A stretch of DNA of 33,408 nucleotides from an uncultured Acidobacteriota bacterium (GCA_902825945.1 CADECY010000106.1:1-33408), one strand, 5' to 3'; positions 1 through 7,425 are shown, counted from the first letter of the stretch. Numbers and translations: made by a program. Notes: generated from the sequence alone by a model not told the origin.

Positions 1-9
1 GCACAAGGA

Positions 10-48
10 CGGGCGGGACTGCAGGCAGTGTGCCCGCAGTCCCGCCCG
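10..48 (-). terminator. Strong hairpin downstream of the actP-like reading frame
   Basis: Positions 10-22 and 36-48 are perfect reverse complements (13 bp, GC-rich) around a 13-nt loop. The hairpin lies 26 nt past the stop codon at 74-76 of the minus-strand frame. The bases that follow on the minus strand (TCCTTGTGC) have only a weak T run, so this is a probable transcription end rather than a textbook intrinsic terminator. It probably belongs to the acetate-permease source sequence. Confidence 0.6.
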
Positions 49-73
49 TTGGGGTTGCATTGGTTCTAGTCGA

Positions 74-1041
74 TCAGTGGCCACTCGCCCCCGACGCGCC
101 GATGCCGGTTTCCGAACGCACCTGCTGCGCCGGGAAGCCCGCACGGTCCTCGTCGCCCCGCGCGCTGCGGTCCAGCAGCGAGACCAGCCAGATCGTGATG
201 AACGCTGCCGGGATCGAGAAGATCGCCGCCGAGTTGTACGGGAACCAGGCCGAGCCCTTCGGGTACAGCATGACGGCTTCCCAGACGCTGGCCGAACCGA
301 TGGTCAGGGTCACCGCGGTCACCAGACCGACGAAGCCGCCGGTCACGGCGCCCTTGGTCGTGGTGCCCTTCCACAGCACCGACATGAACAGCACCGGGAA
401 GTTGGCCGACGCCGCGATCACGAAGGCCAGCATCACCATGTAGGCGACGTTTTCCTTCTCGAAGGCGATCCCCAGCACCACCGCGACGATGCCCAGCGCG
501 ACGGTGGTCATCTTCGAGACGCGCAGTTCCTGGGCCTGGTCGACACGGCCATGACGCCACACCGAGGCGTACAGGTCATGCGACACCGCCGAGGCGCCCG
601 ACAGCGTCAGGCCGGCGACCACCGCGAGGATGGTCGCGAACGCCACCGCCGAGATGAAGCCGAGGAACCAGTTGCCGCCCACCGCGCCGGCCAGGTGCAC
701 CGCCGCCATGTTGCCGCCGCCGACCAGGCCCTTGGAGATGTCGCCACCGACGAAGTAGTTGGCGGGATTCGGGATCAGGTTGGTGATGGCGCCGAAGCCG
801 ATGATGAAGGTCAGGATGTAGAAGTAACCGATCCAGGTGGTGGCCCAGCCGACCGACTTGCGGGCTTCCTTGGCGTTGGGCACGGTGAAGAAGCGCATCA
901 GGATGTGCGGAAGCCCGGCGGTGCCGAACATCAGCGCCATGCCGACCGAGATCGCCGAGATCGGGTCCTTGATGAGCGCTCCGGGACCCATGATGGCGTC
1001 CTTCTTGGAATGCACCTCGACGGCCTTGCTGAACATCGCCT
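74..1041 (-). other. actP: ActP-derived segment, probably foreign to the rest of the window
   Basis: This stretch encodes about 320 residues that read as the carboxy-terminal half of a cation/acetate symporter of the SSS family, ending VRSETGIGASGASGH as ActP proteins do. Acetate uptake driven by Na+ or H+ would be the role of the intact protein. The N-terminal half of the transporter is absent. The wording of the conserved helices is close to proteobacterial ActP, and codon choice is strongly biased to C or G at third positions. The segment has its own 3' hairpin at 10-48. Junction with the aldolase-like part is placed by eye at about 1030-1050. Confidence 0.65.
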
Positions 1042-1888
1042 CGGGCGTCAGCGGCAACAACGGCAACCGGCACGGACCACCGTAGTATCCATTGCGGTCC
1101 ATCGCCTGTTTCAGGCCCGCCACGCCGTACACGGAACCAACCAGTTCCGACGGGCCCGCAAGGCGGTTCTGCCAGTCGAGCGCCGCTTCCTGCTCACGCA
1201 TCCGGTGCGCTTCCCACACGGTCACACACGAATAGGGCGCGGCGCTCGCATAGGCCAAGATCGCACCCGTTGCACCGCAGTGCAGAGCCGGCCACAGGAT
1301 CTCCGCCGATCCCGTGAGCACCTGGAATCCGGTCTTCACCTCTCGCACCAGATGCATCACGGTGCCGAGAGTTCCCGAACCTTCGTTCACCGCGATGATG
1401 TTCGGATGCCGTGACAGCCGGACAGCGGACTCGGCCGTAATCGCAATGCCTGTGGAAAGCGGTGCGCTGTCGAGAATCAACGGCAGCTTCGATTGATCAG
1501 CTACGGCGCCGAAAAAGGTTTCTTGGGCCTCGTTGGTCCGGGTCGAGCCGGGATAGGCGAACGGCGCCCGCACCAGCGCCGCCTGATAGCCGATCGCTGC
1601 GGCTTTCGCGATGAGCGACACAGATTCTCGGACGCTCTCGGCGCCAATGCCCGCCACGAGCACTCGGCCCGAAGCGGCGGACTCGGCCACCAGGCTCCAC
1701 AACTCCACCTTCTCATCGCAGTTGAGTGCCGCGCCCTCTCCGGCACAGGCGCCCACCACGTGTCCGGTGAGCTTCACTTCGTTCCACTTGCCCACATTGT
1801 GGCGGACCTTGGCGGCATAGATCGCGCCGGTGTGATCGAACGGTGTGGGGATGGAGGGCAGGATGCCCGCAAGTTTGATAGCGGCCAT
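74..1888 (-). CDS. Chimeric frame: DapA-family aldolase-like protein fused in frame to C-terminal half of acetate permease ActP
   Basis: From the ATG at 1888 the frame gives 604 aa; a GTG at 1903 would add 5, but it falls at the foot of a hairpin. Residues 1-283 or so are a dihydrodipicolinate synthase/N-acetylneuraminate lyase TIM barrel, from the LAGILPSIPTPFD start to the YGGPCRLPLLPLTPEA end typical of that family. Key residues are missing: the Schiff-base lysine (family IKE.SG) is Asn168 (VNEGSG), the active-site Tyr (LLYN.P) is Asp140 (LILDSAP), and the GTTGE loop reads ACAGE. From about residue 285 to the end the protein is the C-terminal half of a sodium:solute symporter of the ActP type (FGTAGLPHILMRFFTV, SAVAFATILAVVAGL, SGASAVSHDLYA), with several membrane helices but without the N-terminal half. 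A soluble barrel on half a permease makes no obvious functional sense. Assembly chimera or recent recombination is likelier than a working fusion. Confidence 0.75.
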   Translation of the reverse strand: MAAIKLAGILPSIPTPFDHTGAIYAAKVRHNVGKWNEVKLTGHVVGACAGEGAALNCDEKVELWSLVAESAASGRVLVAGIGAESVRESVSLIAKAAAIGYQAALVRAPFAYPGSTRTNEAQETFFGAVADQSKLPLILDSAPLSTGIAITAESAVRLSRHPNIIAVNEGSGTLGTVMHLVREVKTGFQVLTGSAEILWPALHCGATGAILAYASAAPYSCVTVWEAHRMREQEAALDWQNRLAGPSELVGSVYGVAGLKQAMDRNGYYGGPCRLPLLPLTPEAMFSKAVEVHSKKDAIMGPGALIKDPISAISVGMALMFGTAGLPHILMRFFTVPNAKEARKSVGWATTWIGYFYILTFIIGFGAITNLIPNPANYFVGGDISKGLVGGGNMAAVHLAGAVGGNWFLGFISAVAFATILAVVAGLTLSGASAVSHDLYASVWRHGRVDQAQELRVSKMTTVALGIVAVVLGIAFEKENVAYMVMLAFVIAASANFPVLFMSVLWKGTTTKGAVTGGFVGLVTAVTLTIGSASVWEAVMLYPKGSAWFPYNSAAIFSIPAAFITIWLVSLLDRSARGDEDRAGFPAQQVRSETGIGASGASGH

Positions 1889-1903
1889 GAGGATTGGATA
1901 CAC

Positions 1904-1935
1904 GAAGGGGGCAGAGGATCTCCCCTGCCCCCTTC
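1904..1935 (-). terminator. Hairpin ending the atp gene cluster after atpE
   Basis: Positions 1904-1914 (GAAGGGGGCAG) pair perfectly with 1925-1935 (CTGCCCCCTTC), giving an 11-bp stem with a 10-nt loop. It begins 15 nt past the atpE stop codon and just before the start of the next minus-strand gene. No T tract follows. It suggests the cluster stops at atpE, so the F0 b and F1 genes must lie elsewhere. Confidence 0.65.
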
Positions 1936-1950
1936 ACGGTCAAAGGAAAG

Positions 1951-2229
1951 TTACTTGCCGGCGAAGATCACGACGAGCGTGTACAGCGCGAGCGATTCGA
2001 TCAGCACGAGGCCGAGAATGAGTGCGAAACGGATTGACGCCTCGGCTCCGGGATTGCGAGCGAGCGCCTCCGCGGAACTGGCGATGGCGCGGCCCTGACC
2101 CAGGGCGCAGAGGCCGCTGGCGATGGCCATTGCGAGGGCGTTTGGAATGACGACGCCGCCGTCGGCCGCCATCATCGGCGTGGCGAGAGCGAACATGACC
2201 ATCAGAACGAGCATGGTGCGAATTGACAT
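1951..2229 (-). CDS. atpE: ATP synthase F0 subunit c
   Basis: A 92-aa protein that forms the rotating c-ring of the F1F0 ATP synthase in the cytoplasmic membrane. It has two membrane hairpin helices joined by the polar loop ARNPGAEA (about residues 57-64). The ion-binding carboxylate is Glu78 in GLVLIESLALYTL. Gln45, Glu78, Ser79 and Tyr83 occupy the positions of Gln32, Glu65, Ser66 and Tyr70 of the Na+-binding Ilyobacter ring, although the Thr67 position is Leu80. An extra N-terminal stretch of about 22 residues (MSIRTMLVLM...MMAADG) resembles a cleavable signal peptide and makes the protein longer than the usual 75-85 aa. An AAAGG ribosome-binding site lies upstream. The gene follows atpB by about 100 bp. 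Confidence 0.96.
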   Translation of the reverse strand: MSIRTMLVLMVMFALATPMMAADGGVVIPNALAMAIASGLCALGQGRAIASSAEALARNPGAEASIRFALILGLVLIESLALYTLVVIFAGK

Positions 2230-2330
2230 GGTTGAGTGAACTGCCTTTCGGTTATGAATTGCGCTCAGGAGGTGGTTGCACTCGGTGTCCTGGGGGACCC
2301 GGGCCTCACACTGGAAGCGCGGGGGAAACT

Positions 2331-3074
2331 CTAGTGATGCTCCTCGGCGTGGTGCTCCACCGCGCTGCCGACGTAAACCATCGTCATCAGCGCGAAGATG
2401 TATGCCTGGAGGAACGAAACGAACACGTGCAACGCCATGAAGATCACCGGGAACAAGACCTTCGTCAGGCCGACGAAGACGATGGTCACCTGCTCACCAG
2501 CGAACATGTTGGCGTAGAGACGGACGGTGAGAGACATTGGACGAGCCAGATGGCTCACGATTTCGATCGGGACCATGAGCGGCACCAGCCACCAAACGGG
2601 ACCGCCGAAATGCTTGGCGTATGGCCACAGTCCCTGCGCACGCACACCCTGAATGTTGTAGTAGAGGAATGCGAGCAGCGCCAAGCCGAGAGTGACCGGC
2701 GGGAACATCGTCGGCGATTCGAACGCCGGGATGACGCCGATCAGATTCGCGATCAGCACGAACAGGAAGATCGTCACGAACAGGTGCAAGTAGCGCTTGT
2801 AGTCGTGCCCGACGATCTCCTGCGCCTGTTGGCGGAGGAATTCGAAGACCGACTCGAAGATGTGCTGCATGCCGCCCGGCTTGTCCATGGAAAGCTTCGG
2901 ACGGAGAATCGCGAAGATTGCCATGAGGAGCAGAGCCACCAGGATCTGCATCACCATCCAGTTGGACCAGGGGCGCGCTTCGGAGTGGAACCCGAATATG
3001 GCGAGGAAGGAATTGGCGAGTCCGGCGAGGTTGTCGTTGAAAAGTGCGGTTATACCGAGCTCATGTTCTGGCAT
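2331..3074 (-). CDS. atpB: ATP synthase F0 subunit a
   Basis: A 247-aa integral membrane protein that forms the ion half-channels against the c-ring. The essential arginine is Arg185 in the motif SLTVRLYANMFAGEQ, equivalent to Arg210 of E. coli subunit a. The preceding PIEIVSHLARPMSL segment is also typical. About five to six hydrophobic helices are visible, and the C-terminus is His/Glu-rich (VEHHAEEHH). The start overlaps the end of the upstream atpI gene by 14 bp, consistent with translational coupling, and atpE follows. Length is normal for bacterial subunit a. Confidence 0.97.
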   Translation of the reverse strand: MPEHELGITALFNDNLAGLANSFLAIFGFHSEARPWSNWMVMQILVALLLMAIFAILRPKLSMDKPGGMQHIFESVFEFLRQQAQEIVGHDYKRYLHLFVTIFLFVLIANLIGVIPAFESPTMFPPVTLGLALLAFLYYNIQGVRAQGLWPYAKHFGGPVWWLVPLMVPIEIVSHLARPMSLTVRLYANMFAGEQVTIVFVGLTKVLFPVIFMALHVFVSFLQAYIFALMTMVYVGSAVEHHAEEHH

Positions 3075-3447
3075 AGATGAGTTGGAAAAGAATCTCCAGG
3101 AGGACGGCGGCCACCATCACGAACAGGCCACCGGCGATCGGGGCGGGCTGAATATGAAGAACCTCCATGATAACATAGGCCCCTCCGCCGATAATTCCGT
3201 AGCGGAGTGCGCCGAGCCACGCCAGCCGGCTCCGCGACGGCATCGTCTCGCCTCCGCCGCCAATCGCCTCGGCGATCCCGTGGAACCAGCGGAACATGCC
3301 TGCTGAAAGAAGCGCACCCATGGCGAATCCCACCGCATCCCGCCAGCCGCGCCAGATCAGCACAGTGACGAATCCGCCCGCCGCGCACGCTGCCATCCAT
3401 CGATAGAGACGCGCGATGGCGAGGGCGTAGAACCGGCGCGAGGTCAC
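3061..3447 (-). CDS. atpI: ATP synthase subunit I-like membrane protein
   Basis: A 128-aa hydrophobic protein with a GTG start at 3445-3447. Four membrane segments are visible, at about residues 15-32, 36-52, 77-95 and 100-124. Size, topology and place directly before atpB match the ATP synthase I chain (AtpI) family, which helps c-ring assembly and may carry Mg2+/Ca2+ in some bacteria. Sequence conservation in this family is weak, so the call leans on position and topology. The upstream ribosome-binding site is poor. If the gene was once coupled to atpZ, that link is now broken by the 621-aa frame at 3565-5430. Confidence 0.75.
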   Translation of the reverse strand: MTSRRFYALAIARLYRWMAACAAGGFVTVLIWRGWRDAVGFAMGALLSAGMFRWFHGIAEAIGGGGETMPSRSRLAWLGALRYGIIGGGAYVIMEVLHIQPAPIAGGLFVMVAAVLLEILFQLIYART

Positions 3448-3564
3448 AGCCGTTTGTACAACGGGGCAGGTCAGTTGGTCAATGGTCTGAAACCAGCGTG
3501 AACACGGAGGCGATACTGGCCCGGCCTCCTCTATGGCGACACATGGGCGGCACCAGCGGCGCGA

Positions 3565-5430
3565 CTACGCGGTACGCGAGGTGCCTTTCGCCGACTTGAC
3601 TGCTGGCACTCGCTCGCCGATGACTTTGAACTCGGCGCCCAAATTGGCGGCTGCGGACCGGGCCTGGTTGAGCAGCGTGTACAACTGACGAAGGCGCAGC
3701 AAATCCAGGCCGCCAACCTGGACGGCCCTTTCTACTGAGTAGTTCGTCGCCTGCGGTTGAAGGACTACCAACTCCATGTCGTATGGTGACGTCAGATGCT
3801 GTTCAACCGCCCGGCGGAACTCGCTCGCGTCTACAGGCTTCCCATTTTTCCAAGCGTACTTCACCTTTCTGGCAAGTTCTTCGTCCTTCCTCTTTGGGTC
3901 CGGATCGCTGTCGTCGAGCAGCGCGATGCGGCTTAGCCAGCGGACGTTCTTCACTGCCTGACCCACCACCACTTCGTAGTCCGCGACCGAGAGGCTCCTT
4001 CGGTCGAACGCCCCGCTCGCGGATCCGCTGCGGGTGTGTACGCCTTTGGCGTGAATGAGCGTTAGCTTGGGCCGCCCGGTGCCAACCTCTACGGATAGAA
4101 AGTCGGCCTTTTCATGGGCGCCGTCATCACAGCCAAGCCATTGGGTTCGCCCCATGTCTCGAGGCTTGGATGCCCACTTCCTGACCACCCAGCAGAACAA
4201 ACTATCGTCTTCGCCGATCTCTTTGCCCGCGGATGGCTTCTCCTTGCGCACGTCGAAATCGCGAAAGTCCGCAAACTCGATGGGGAACTCAATGTCGCGG
4301 AAACGCAGTTCGAAAACCTCTCCGTTGGCAAAGGTGTGGCCCGATTCGAACCAGATCTTTACATTACCTTTCGCAGCGCAAAACCTGCGCAACTTTTCGA
4401 ACTGGTCCGGGTCAGCCCCCTGACGTGCGGTGCCGGTGACCTCGAGGCTAACTCCGCCAGTTCTGCCAGTTGATAAGGAGAAGCGCATCTGTCCGATCTC
4501 CTGGTTGTCGAGGAAGACGTGGGCGTTGGCTTGGAGCGAATTCGTCGGGTTTACGTCGAATGCCACTCGCGTTGCCCACAACTCGCGCTCCTGCGCGATG
4601 GCAGCTTCTGTTTCGAATTCCCCGTCCACTTCTGCGGGAACGATCGCAATCTCGTTCGGCCGCGACACGTTGGCAAGGTCCGCCGACGGCACGGCTACAA
4701 ACGGCAAAGGTGCTCGCACGGGAGCAGCAACGCCTTCGAGCCGGTCAAAGATGCGCTCGAGGTTTTCCACGAACTCGCGCCACTCGCGGGTCGTGCCGAT
4801 CCACATCTGAGAGCGCCGCGGAGTAACACCGGTCGTGAGAATACTCCCAGCGCCAAAATCAGTGCGGCATCGCGCGGCAGTGAAGTGGTAGGTCTGGTCC
4901 TCGAGGGGATCGAGCGCATCCCGCAGATCGACGCCGGTGAGCACCTTGTTATCAGCCTTCCAACGTGCTTGCCTATGAGTTCCGGACAGCCAAAGCGTCT
5001 TGGCGTCGCCCGCAACAAAAGCCGCGTTGAGACTCCCGCTCGGAATCACCTCGAGATCGAAAAGGGCGGTCAATGCCGGATCACCGAAGCGCGCGGCCAC
5101 CGATGCCTTCCATCTGGCTTCGGAAAAGTGTATGCCGATGAGAGGGCCACGTTGAGCCACCAGGACGAGGTGGTTAATGCGATCGAGGATGGTGCGGTCC
5201 GATGTCCATGGGGCCGGCCGCTCTACCTCGTAGTGGAAACCGGTGACCCGAAAGCGGCGAATCCTGGCTGCCGCCAGCCTGTTGACAATCTTGCGGCCGG
5301 GCACCGAAACACCGATCAATCCCTCAATGTCGTGCAGCACATTCAAGGCCGAGTCTTTGCTCTTCGGAGTGCGGGTCCGGGCCAGCAGGAGAGATTGATA
5401 GGGATGCAATTGGTCGAACGTTAGGGGCAT
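3565..5430 (-). CDS. Large protein with restriction-nuclease-like C-terminal module, inserted in the atp cluster
   Basis: A 621-aa cytoplasmic protein with no signal peptide or membrane helix. I do not recognise the N-terminal 400 residues. Residues about 408-500 contain SLFCWVVRKWA, then CDDGAHEKADFLSVE, then TLIHAKG, then SVADYEVVVGQAVKNVRWL. This series resembles a C-terminal module I recall from defence-associated DEAD/DEAH helicases, and it fits a PD-(D/E)XK-like core with Asp435/436, Asp443, Glu448 and an H-x-K motif (His460, Lys462). No helicase domain is present. The coding sequence looks less GC-rich than its neighbours. The gene separates atpZ from atpI, with flanking gaps of 141 and 117 bp, so it is probably a horizontally acquired insertion. 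A 6-bp stem at 3506-3511/3524-3529 past its stop could end its transcript, but lacks a T tract. Nuclease function is inference. Confidence 0.8.
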   Translation of the reverse strand: MPLTFDQLHPYQSLLLARTRTPKSKDSALNVLHDIEGLIGVSVPGRKIVNRLAAARIRRFRVTGFHYEVERPAPWTSDRTILDRINHLVLVAQRGPLIGIHFSEARWKASVAARFGDPALTALFDLEVIPSGSLNAAFVAGDAKTLWLSGTHRQARWKADNKVLTGVDLRDALDPLEDQTYHFTAARCRTDFGAGSILTTGVTPRRSQMWIGTTREWREFVENLERIFDRLEGVAAPVRAPLPFVAVPSADLANVSRPNEIAIVPAEVDGEFETEAAIAQERELWATRVAFDVNPTNSLQANAHVFLDNQEIGQMRFSLSTGRTGGVSLEVTGTARQGADPDQFEKLRRFCAAKGNVKIWFESGHTFANGEVFELRFRDIEFPIEFADFRDFDVRKEKPSAGKEIGEDDSLFCWVVRKWASKPRDMGRTQWLGCDDGAHEKADFLSVEVGTGRPKLTLIHAKGVHTRSGSASGAFDRRSLSVADYEVVVGQAVKNVRWLSRIALLDDSDPDPKRKDEELARKVKYAWKNGKPVDASEFRRAVEQHLTSPYDMELVVLQPQATNYSVERAVQVGGLDLLRLRQLYTLLNQARSAAANLGAEFKVIGERVPAVKSAKGTSRTA

Positions 5431-5571
5431 GATTCTAGCCTGTCGGAACTATATCACCTCGGAGGACTTCCGTGAGTCTTGGACCCACCGAAAATAGGCC
5501 AACGCCGTCCAATGGTCCATCCGTCCCTGGCACGGGCCGCGCGCCAGACGGCCGAGAGATTCAGCCCACGG

Positions 5572-5778
5572 TCATCGGGATTTCTTTGAAATCTCCCGCA
5601 GCAACTGCACGAACCCCGCCGCGATCCCCACCAGTAGACCCACCAAGTTGAGAAACCCCGTCCCCAATCGCCGATCCGCCAGATACCCGAGCCCATAACC
5701 AACGAACAAACAAGCCGGCAGCAGAAAGGCGAGCCCCAACATCCGCATCGCCTGTGCCCACGGCTCGGAGTCTCTCAT
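5572..5778 (-). CDS. atpZ: AtpZ/AtpI-type small membrane protein of the ATP synthase cluster
   Basis: A 68-aa protein starting MRDSEPWAQAMRMLGLAF, with two membrane helices joined by the turn YLADRRLGTG and ending LLREISKKSR. This is the pattern of the putative F0F1-ATPase subunit AtpZ/AtpI family, which in other bacteria partners AtpI in Ca2+/Mg2+ transport linked to the synthase. The ATG overlaps the TGA of the upstream cytochrome gene (ATGA at 5775-5778), which fixes the start and implies coupled translation. Longer upstream starts in the same frame would run into the cytochrome gene and are not supported. Confidence 0.85.
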   Translation of the reverse strand: MRDSEPWAQAMRMLGLAFLLPACLFVGYGLGYLADRRLGTGFLNLVGLLVGIAAGFVQLLREISKKSR

Positions 5779-6260
5779 CTCTTCGCGGCAAGCGTGTGCG
5801 GATTGTGGCAACCCGCGCAGGCGAGCTTTGCCGCCACCGGCGGATCCTTTTTGCAAGAGGCGGGCAACTCGGTGTGGCAGCGATTGCATTGGTTGATCAT
5901 GGCTGATACTTGTCGCAGGGCGTGAGTCCCATGGCAAGTCGTGCAGGCCGCGGCCTTTCCGCGCGCGGCGACCGTCTTGCCGTGCTTACTCGAGGCGAAG
6001 CCCTTGCCATGCGCCGTGTGGCAGGTTCCGCAGAGAGTGGCCTGTTCGGCGGGCGCGGCGACCTTGTCCGGCTGCGCGTTGCCGCCCGCTCCCACGTGGC
6101 CGTCGCTCTTTCCATGGCAGGCATCGCAACTGATGCCCTTGGCGAAATGTTTGTGAGTCTGAAAGTCCTCGAAATGCTGATTGTGGCAAGGCGCGCACGT
6201 CCCGTGGACCTGCGCCAACGCGGCCACGCTCGAGAGCAGAGCCAGGGCGAGGGTCTTCAT
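5775..6260 (-). CDS. Secreted hexaheme c-type cytochrome
   Basis: A 161-aa exported protein with signal peptide MKTLALALLSSVAALAQ. Six CXXCH haem-attachment motifs lie at residues 22-26 (CAPCH), 45-49 (CDACH), 77-81 (CGTCH), 106-110 (CTTCH), 125-129 (CNRCH) and 148-152 (CAGCH). Many extra histidines could serve as distal haem ligands. Such periplasmic multihaem proteins carry electrons between respiratory complexes; the partner here is unknown. The start is set by the signal peptide and a GGGTGG ribosome-binding site. The gene overlaps the hydroxy-acid oxidase end upstream by 4 bp and the atpZ start downstream by 4 bp, so oxidase, cytochrome and F0 genes may be co-transcribed. Confidence 0.9.
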   Translation of the reverse strand: MKTLALALLSSVAALAQVHGTCAPCHNQHFEDFQTHKHFAKGISCDACHGKSDGHVGAGGNAQPDKVAAPAEQATLCGTCHTAHGKGFASSKHGKTVAARGKAAACTTCHGTHALRQVSAMINQCNRCHTELPASCKKDPPVAAKLACAGCHNPHTLAAKR

Positions 6261-7399
6261 ACCACCCGTTTTATCATTGATCGGTCGATATCGGCGAGGT
6301 TCCTCACGCCGGCGAGCGCCATGGCTAGCTTCAGTTCCATGCCGAGCAGTTCGAGCACCCGTTCGACGCCCTTCTGTCCGAACGCGCCGAGTCCCCACAG
6401 CGGAGCCCTTCCGAGCAGCACGCCTTTCGCACCGATCGCCAGCGCCTTCACGATATCCTGTCCGCGCCGGACCCCGCCATCCACATAGACCGGAATCTTG
6501 CCGCCCACCGCGTCCACGACATCGGGCAGCGCGTCGAGGCTTCCGATCGCGCCGTCGAGTTGGCGTCCGCCGTGATTGGATACCGAGATCGCGTTCGCTC
6601 CGCGTTCGATCGCCATCTTCGCGTCACCCGGATGCAGCACGCCCTTCACCATGATCGGAATCTGGGAGCCGGAGCGGACCCAGTCAATCCAGTCCCACGT
6701 CAGGTTCGGCGTGTGCGGCTGCCACATCGCGGCGCGCGCCGGATTGCGTGGCGGACGTGGCGGATCGCCGGCCTTCGGAACTCCGGTCTGCATGTAGCCG
6801 TAGTCGAAGCGATTCCGGTTGTTGCGGTCGCGATTCGATTGATAGGGATTGTCGATCGTGAGCACGATCGCCTTGCCGCCCTGGTCCTCAATGCGCTTGG
6901 CGTAGCTCACCGCCGAGGCTTTGTTCGGTGAACCAATCGTGTTGCTCCACCAGACGAGTGGCTTACCCTCCTCGAGAATCTTGCTGACGCCGGTCGCGGT
7001 GCAGATCGCGGTCTTGGTGGCGAGCGCCGCCTGCGCGACTGTCTCGTCGGCATTCGGCAGCACGAGATTCTTGCCGCCAGTCGGCGAGATGAAGAAGGGG
7101 AACGGAAGCTTCGATCCGAACACCGTCGTAGACGTGTCGATATTGGTGACGTCGCGCATGAAGCGCGGGATCAAATACCAGCGTCCGAACGCCTCGCGAT
7201 TGGCGCGCAACGTGTACTCTTCCTCGGCTCCGCCGGCGATGAAGTCGTAGGCGAGCTTGTGCATTTTGCGCTTCGCCACTTCCTCGAACTCGTTCACATT
7301 GATCGGACCCATGACATCGTCATCCATGTTTTGGGACCATAGCGGAGAGCCCGCGACGAAAGCGGCAAATGAGCGCAGGGCTTGGCGTCGATCGATCAT
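6257..7399 (-). CDS. FMN-dependent alpha-hydroxy-acid oxidase/dehydrogenase with Tat-like leader
   Basis: A 380-aa TIM-barrel flavoprotein of the glycolate oxidase/lactate dehydrogenase family, which oxidises L-2-hydroxy acids to 2-oxo acids. Visible signatures are Lys252 (IMVKGVL), the catalytic base His276 and Arg279 in SVSNHGGRQLDG, and the phosphate loop VDGGVRRGQD (307-315). The N-terminus MIDRRQALRSFAAFVAGSP looks like a twin-arginine export signal. Two substrate-binding tyrosines of the family seem replaced: YDYYASGA reads YDFIAGGA (Tyr24 position Ile54), and the WFQLY segment reads VWWSNT (Tyr129 position Asn). Substrate is therefore uncertain. The ATG at 7399 lies only 26 bp from the divergent ATG at 7426. 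A TACAAT-like -10 element on the minus strand at 7408-7413 could give a nearly leaderless transcript. Confidence 0.92.
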   Translation of the reverse strand: MIDRRQALRSFAAFVAGSPLWSQNMDDDVMGPINVNEFEEVAKRKMHKLAYDFIAGGAEEEYTLRANREAFGRWYLIPRFMRDVTNIDTSTTVFGSKLPFPFFISPTGGKNLVLPNADETVAQAALATKTAICTATGVSKILEEGKPLVWWSNTIGSPNKASAVSYAKRIEDQGGKAIVLTIDNPYQSNRDRNNRNRFDYGYMQTGVPKAGDPPRPPRNPARAAMWQPHTPNLTWDWIDWVRSGSQIPIMVKGVLHPGDAKMAIERGANAISVSNHGGRQLDGAIGSLDALPDVVDAVGGKIPVYVDGGVRRGQDIVKALAIGAKGVLLGRAPLWGLGAFGQKGVERVLELLGMELKLAMALAGVRNLADIDRSMIKRVV

Positions 7400-7425
7400 C
7401 GAGGAGAATTGTAGCAGAGCGGTCC

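Noticed and set aside
77..1414. 445-codon open frame on the plus strand opposite the DapA/ActP frame
   Set aside because: The product is dominated by Arg, His, Asp and Gly with no hydrophobic core. The minus-strand frame carries two recognisable families.
4519..5424. 301-codon plus-strand frame opposite the nuclease-like gene
   Set aside because: No motif or ribosome-binding site is visible, and the minus-strand frame spans 621 codons with motif-like conserved segments.
3480..5517. An 8-bp match CAATGGTC on either side of the nuclease-like gene (3480-3487 and 5510-5517), possible target duplication
   Set aside because: With flanks of 117 and 141 bp an 8-bp match is expected by chance about one time in four. 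The copies are also not at the edges of a clear element.
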